Shown in pieces: positions 63,639-64,000 of a stretch of 64,000 nucleotides of DNA. The notes under the pieces were generated by a model, which searched no databases, was not told the origin of the DNA, and saw only the letters and a program-made list of their open reading frames with translations. Origin of the DNA: DATDFB01 sp035276475 (lineage in GTDB: Bacteria; Acidobacteriota; Thermoanaerobaculia; Gp7-AA8); NCBI GenBank assembly GCA_035276475.1, contig DATELQ010000055.1:11472-75471 (forward strand), in the 5' to 3' direction. The position numbers and the translations under genes are program-made. How positions within the stretch are numbered: position 1 is the first letter of the stretch; each line of letters starts with the position of its first letter.

Positions 63639-64000
63639 TAGCGCGGGATCTTCACCACGACCGGCGTGGACCCTTGCAGCGCCGCCGGGACCTCCGCCGC
63701 CGCCTTCAACGCCTCTTCGCGCGTGGCGAAGCGGCCCCAGAAGACGCGATAGCAGGGGCGGCCGCGATAGCTGGTCGCCACCCACCAGACGCTGCTCCGG
63801 CCCGCGGCCATCGCCTTCGTGATCGAGGCCGTCTCGCAGACGAGCTCGAATTGCACGGTGTACGCGCCAACGGGGTCGGCCGCCATCTGCTGGGCGAGCG
63901 CGTCGTACTTTGCGCGCGTGGGGTCGTTTGCTGCTGCGGCGGCGGGCTTCGGCGCTGCTGCCGTTGGCGTCGTCGTCCCACTCGGCGCGTTCGTGATCGT
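63638..64000 (-). CDS. SPOR-domain protein, 5' truncated at window edge
   Basis: The frame is open to the right window edge, giving 120 visible C-terminal residues. A low-complexity Ala/Pro/Thr linker (APKPAAAAANDPTRA) leads to a SPOR domain at about residues 47-120 (YTVQFELVCETASITKAMAA, CYRVFWGRFATREEALKAAA). SPOR domains bind denuded peptidoglycan at division septa. The N-terminal part, probably a membrane anchor or TPR region, is outside. Shorter readings from an internal ATG at 63886 would lose the linker. Confidence 0.85.
   Translation of the reverse strand, partial: TITNAPSGTTTPTAAAPKPAAAAANDPTRAKYDALAQQMAADPVGAYTVQFELVCETASITKAMAAGRSSVWWVATSYRGRPCYRVFWGRFATREEALKAAAEVPAALQGSTPVVVKIPR

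Noticed and set aside
1..64000. tRNA genes, insertion sequences or prophage
   Set aside because: No cloverleaf-like or transposase/integrase signatures were seen, and gaps are too short to hold them.

Overview
The window is a gene-dense, very GC-rich bacterial chromosome segment: roughly 66 protein genes, one structural RNA gene, and no gap over 300 bases without a gene. Lipid A and LPS-transport genes (lpxB, msbA-type exporter, lptB, a very large LptC/LptA-like protein) show a Gram-negative cell envelope. The phosphorelay genes (hprK, rapZ, ptsH, ptsI, a lone mannose-type EIIA) with rpoN, hpf and GWxTD-domain proteins, plus a DUF6677-type protein and an HIT/HU/S1 cluster, fit Acidobacteriota, perhaps the Thermoanaerobaculia. 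That placement is an inference from gene content. No insertion sequence, prophage, CRISPR array or tRNA was seen.

Layout, left to right. 1-9378: end of an acyl-CoA synthetase, a membrane/spermidine-synthase-like fusion, a GNAT, parB-parA, a DUF151 nuclease-like protein, a LysR regulator and a divergent S9 peptidase. 9379-24535: miaB and a regulatory block read leftward (manX-ptsH-ptsI-cupin-coiled-coil protein-miaB, and DinB-lptB-rpoN-hpf-GWxTD-GWxTD-hprK-rapZ), with lepB and an MFS transporter on the opposite strand and the LptC/A protein at the right edge. 24551-36490: recJ, a pyrimidine-dimer-glycosylase relative, accA, a serine hydrolase, priA, a YfhO-like membrane protein and a family-4 uracil-DNA glycosylase. 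36467-46329: one long leftward chain rpsA-HU-HIT-DUF6677-small membrane protein-lpxB-msbA-DUF374 acyltransferase-yicC-gmk-rpoZ-coaBC, mostly joined by 4-base start/stop overlaps. 46478-54923: an AbrB/PIN toxin-antitoxin pair, an aspartic protease with PDZ domain, a KefB-type antiporter, and trpS-scpA-scpB-pseudouridine synthase-cmk. 54967-64000: a soluble hybrid histidine kinase, recG with a small downstream gene, an alpha/beta hydrolase, a cNMP-FHA fusion, an LD-carboxypeptidase, the RNase P RNA, a YacP-like NYN protein and the end of a SPOR-domain protein.

Three signals go beyond ordinary annotation. First, seven loci carry degenerate repeats in strict 7-base phase. Five are two-armed hairpins that fill the gap downstream of a stop codon (or downstream of rnpB), and two lie inside reading frames. 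The heptamer differs between most loci while the architecture stays the same. Second, four divergent gene pairs have start codons only 20-28 bases apart and overlapping, near-palindromic -10 boxes that place transcription starts at or next to the start codons. This suggests leaderless, bidirectional promoters. Third, a DUF374 acyltransferase gene inside the lipid A operon is split by a run of ten A residues but is otherwise intact to a coupled stop codon, so slippage is possible. Start codons are often GTG or TTG, and many gene junctions are ATGA, GTGA, TTGA or TGATG overlaps.
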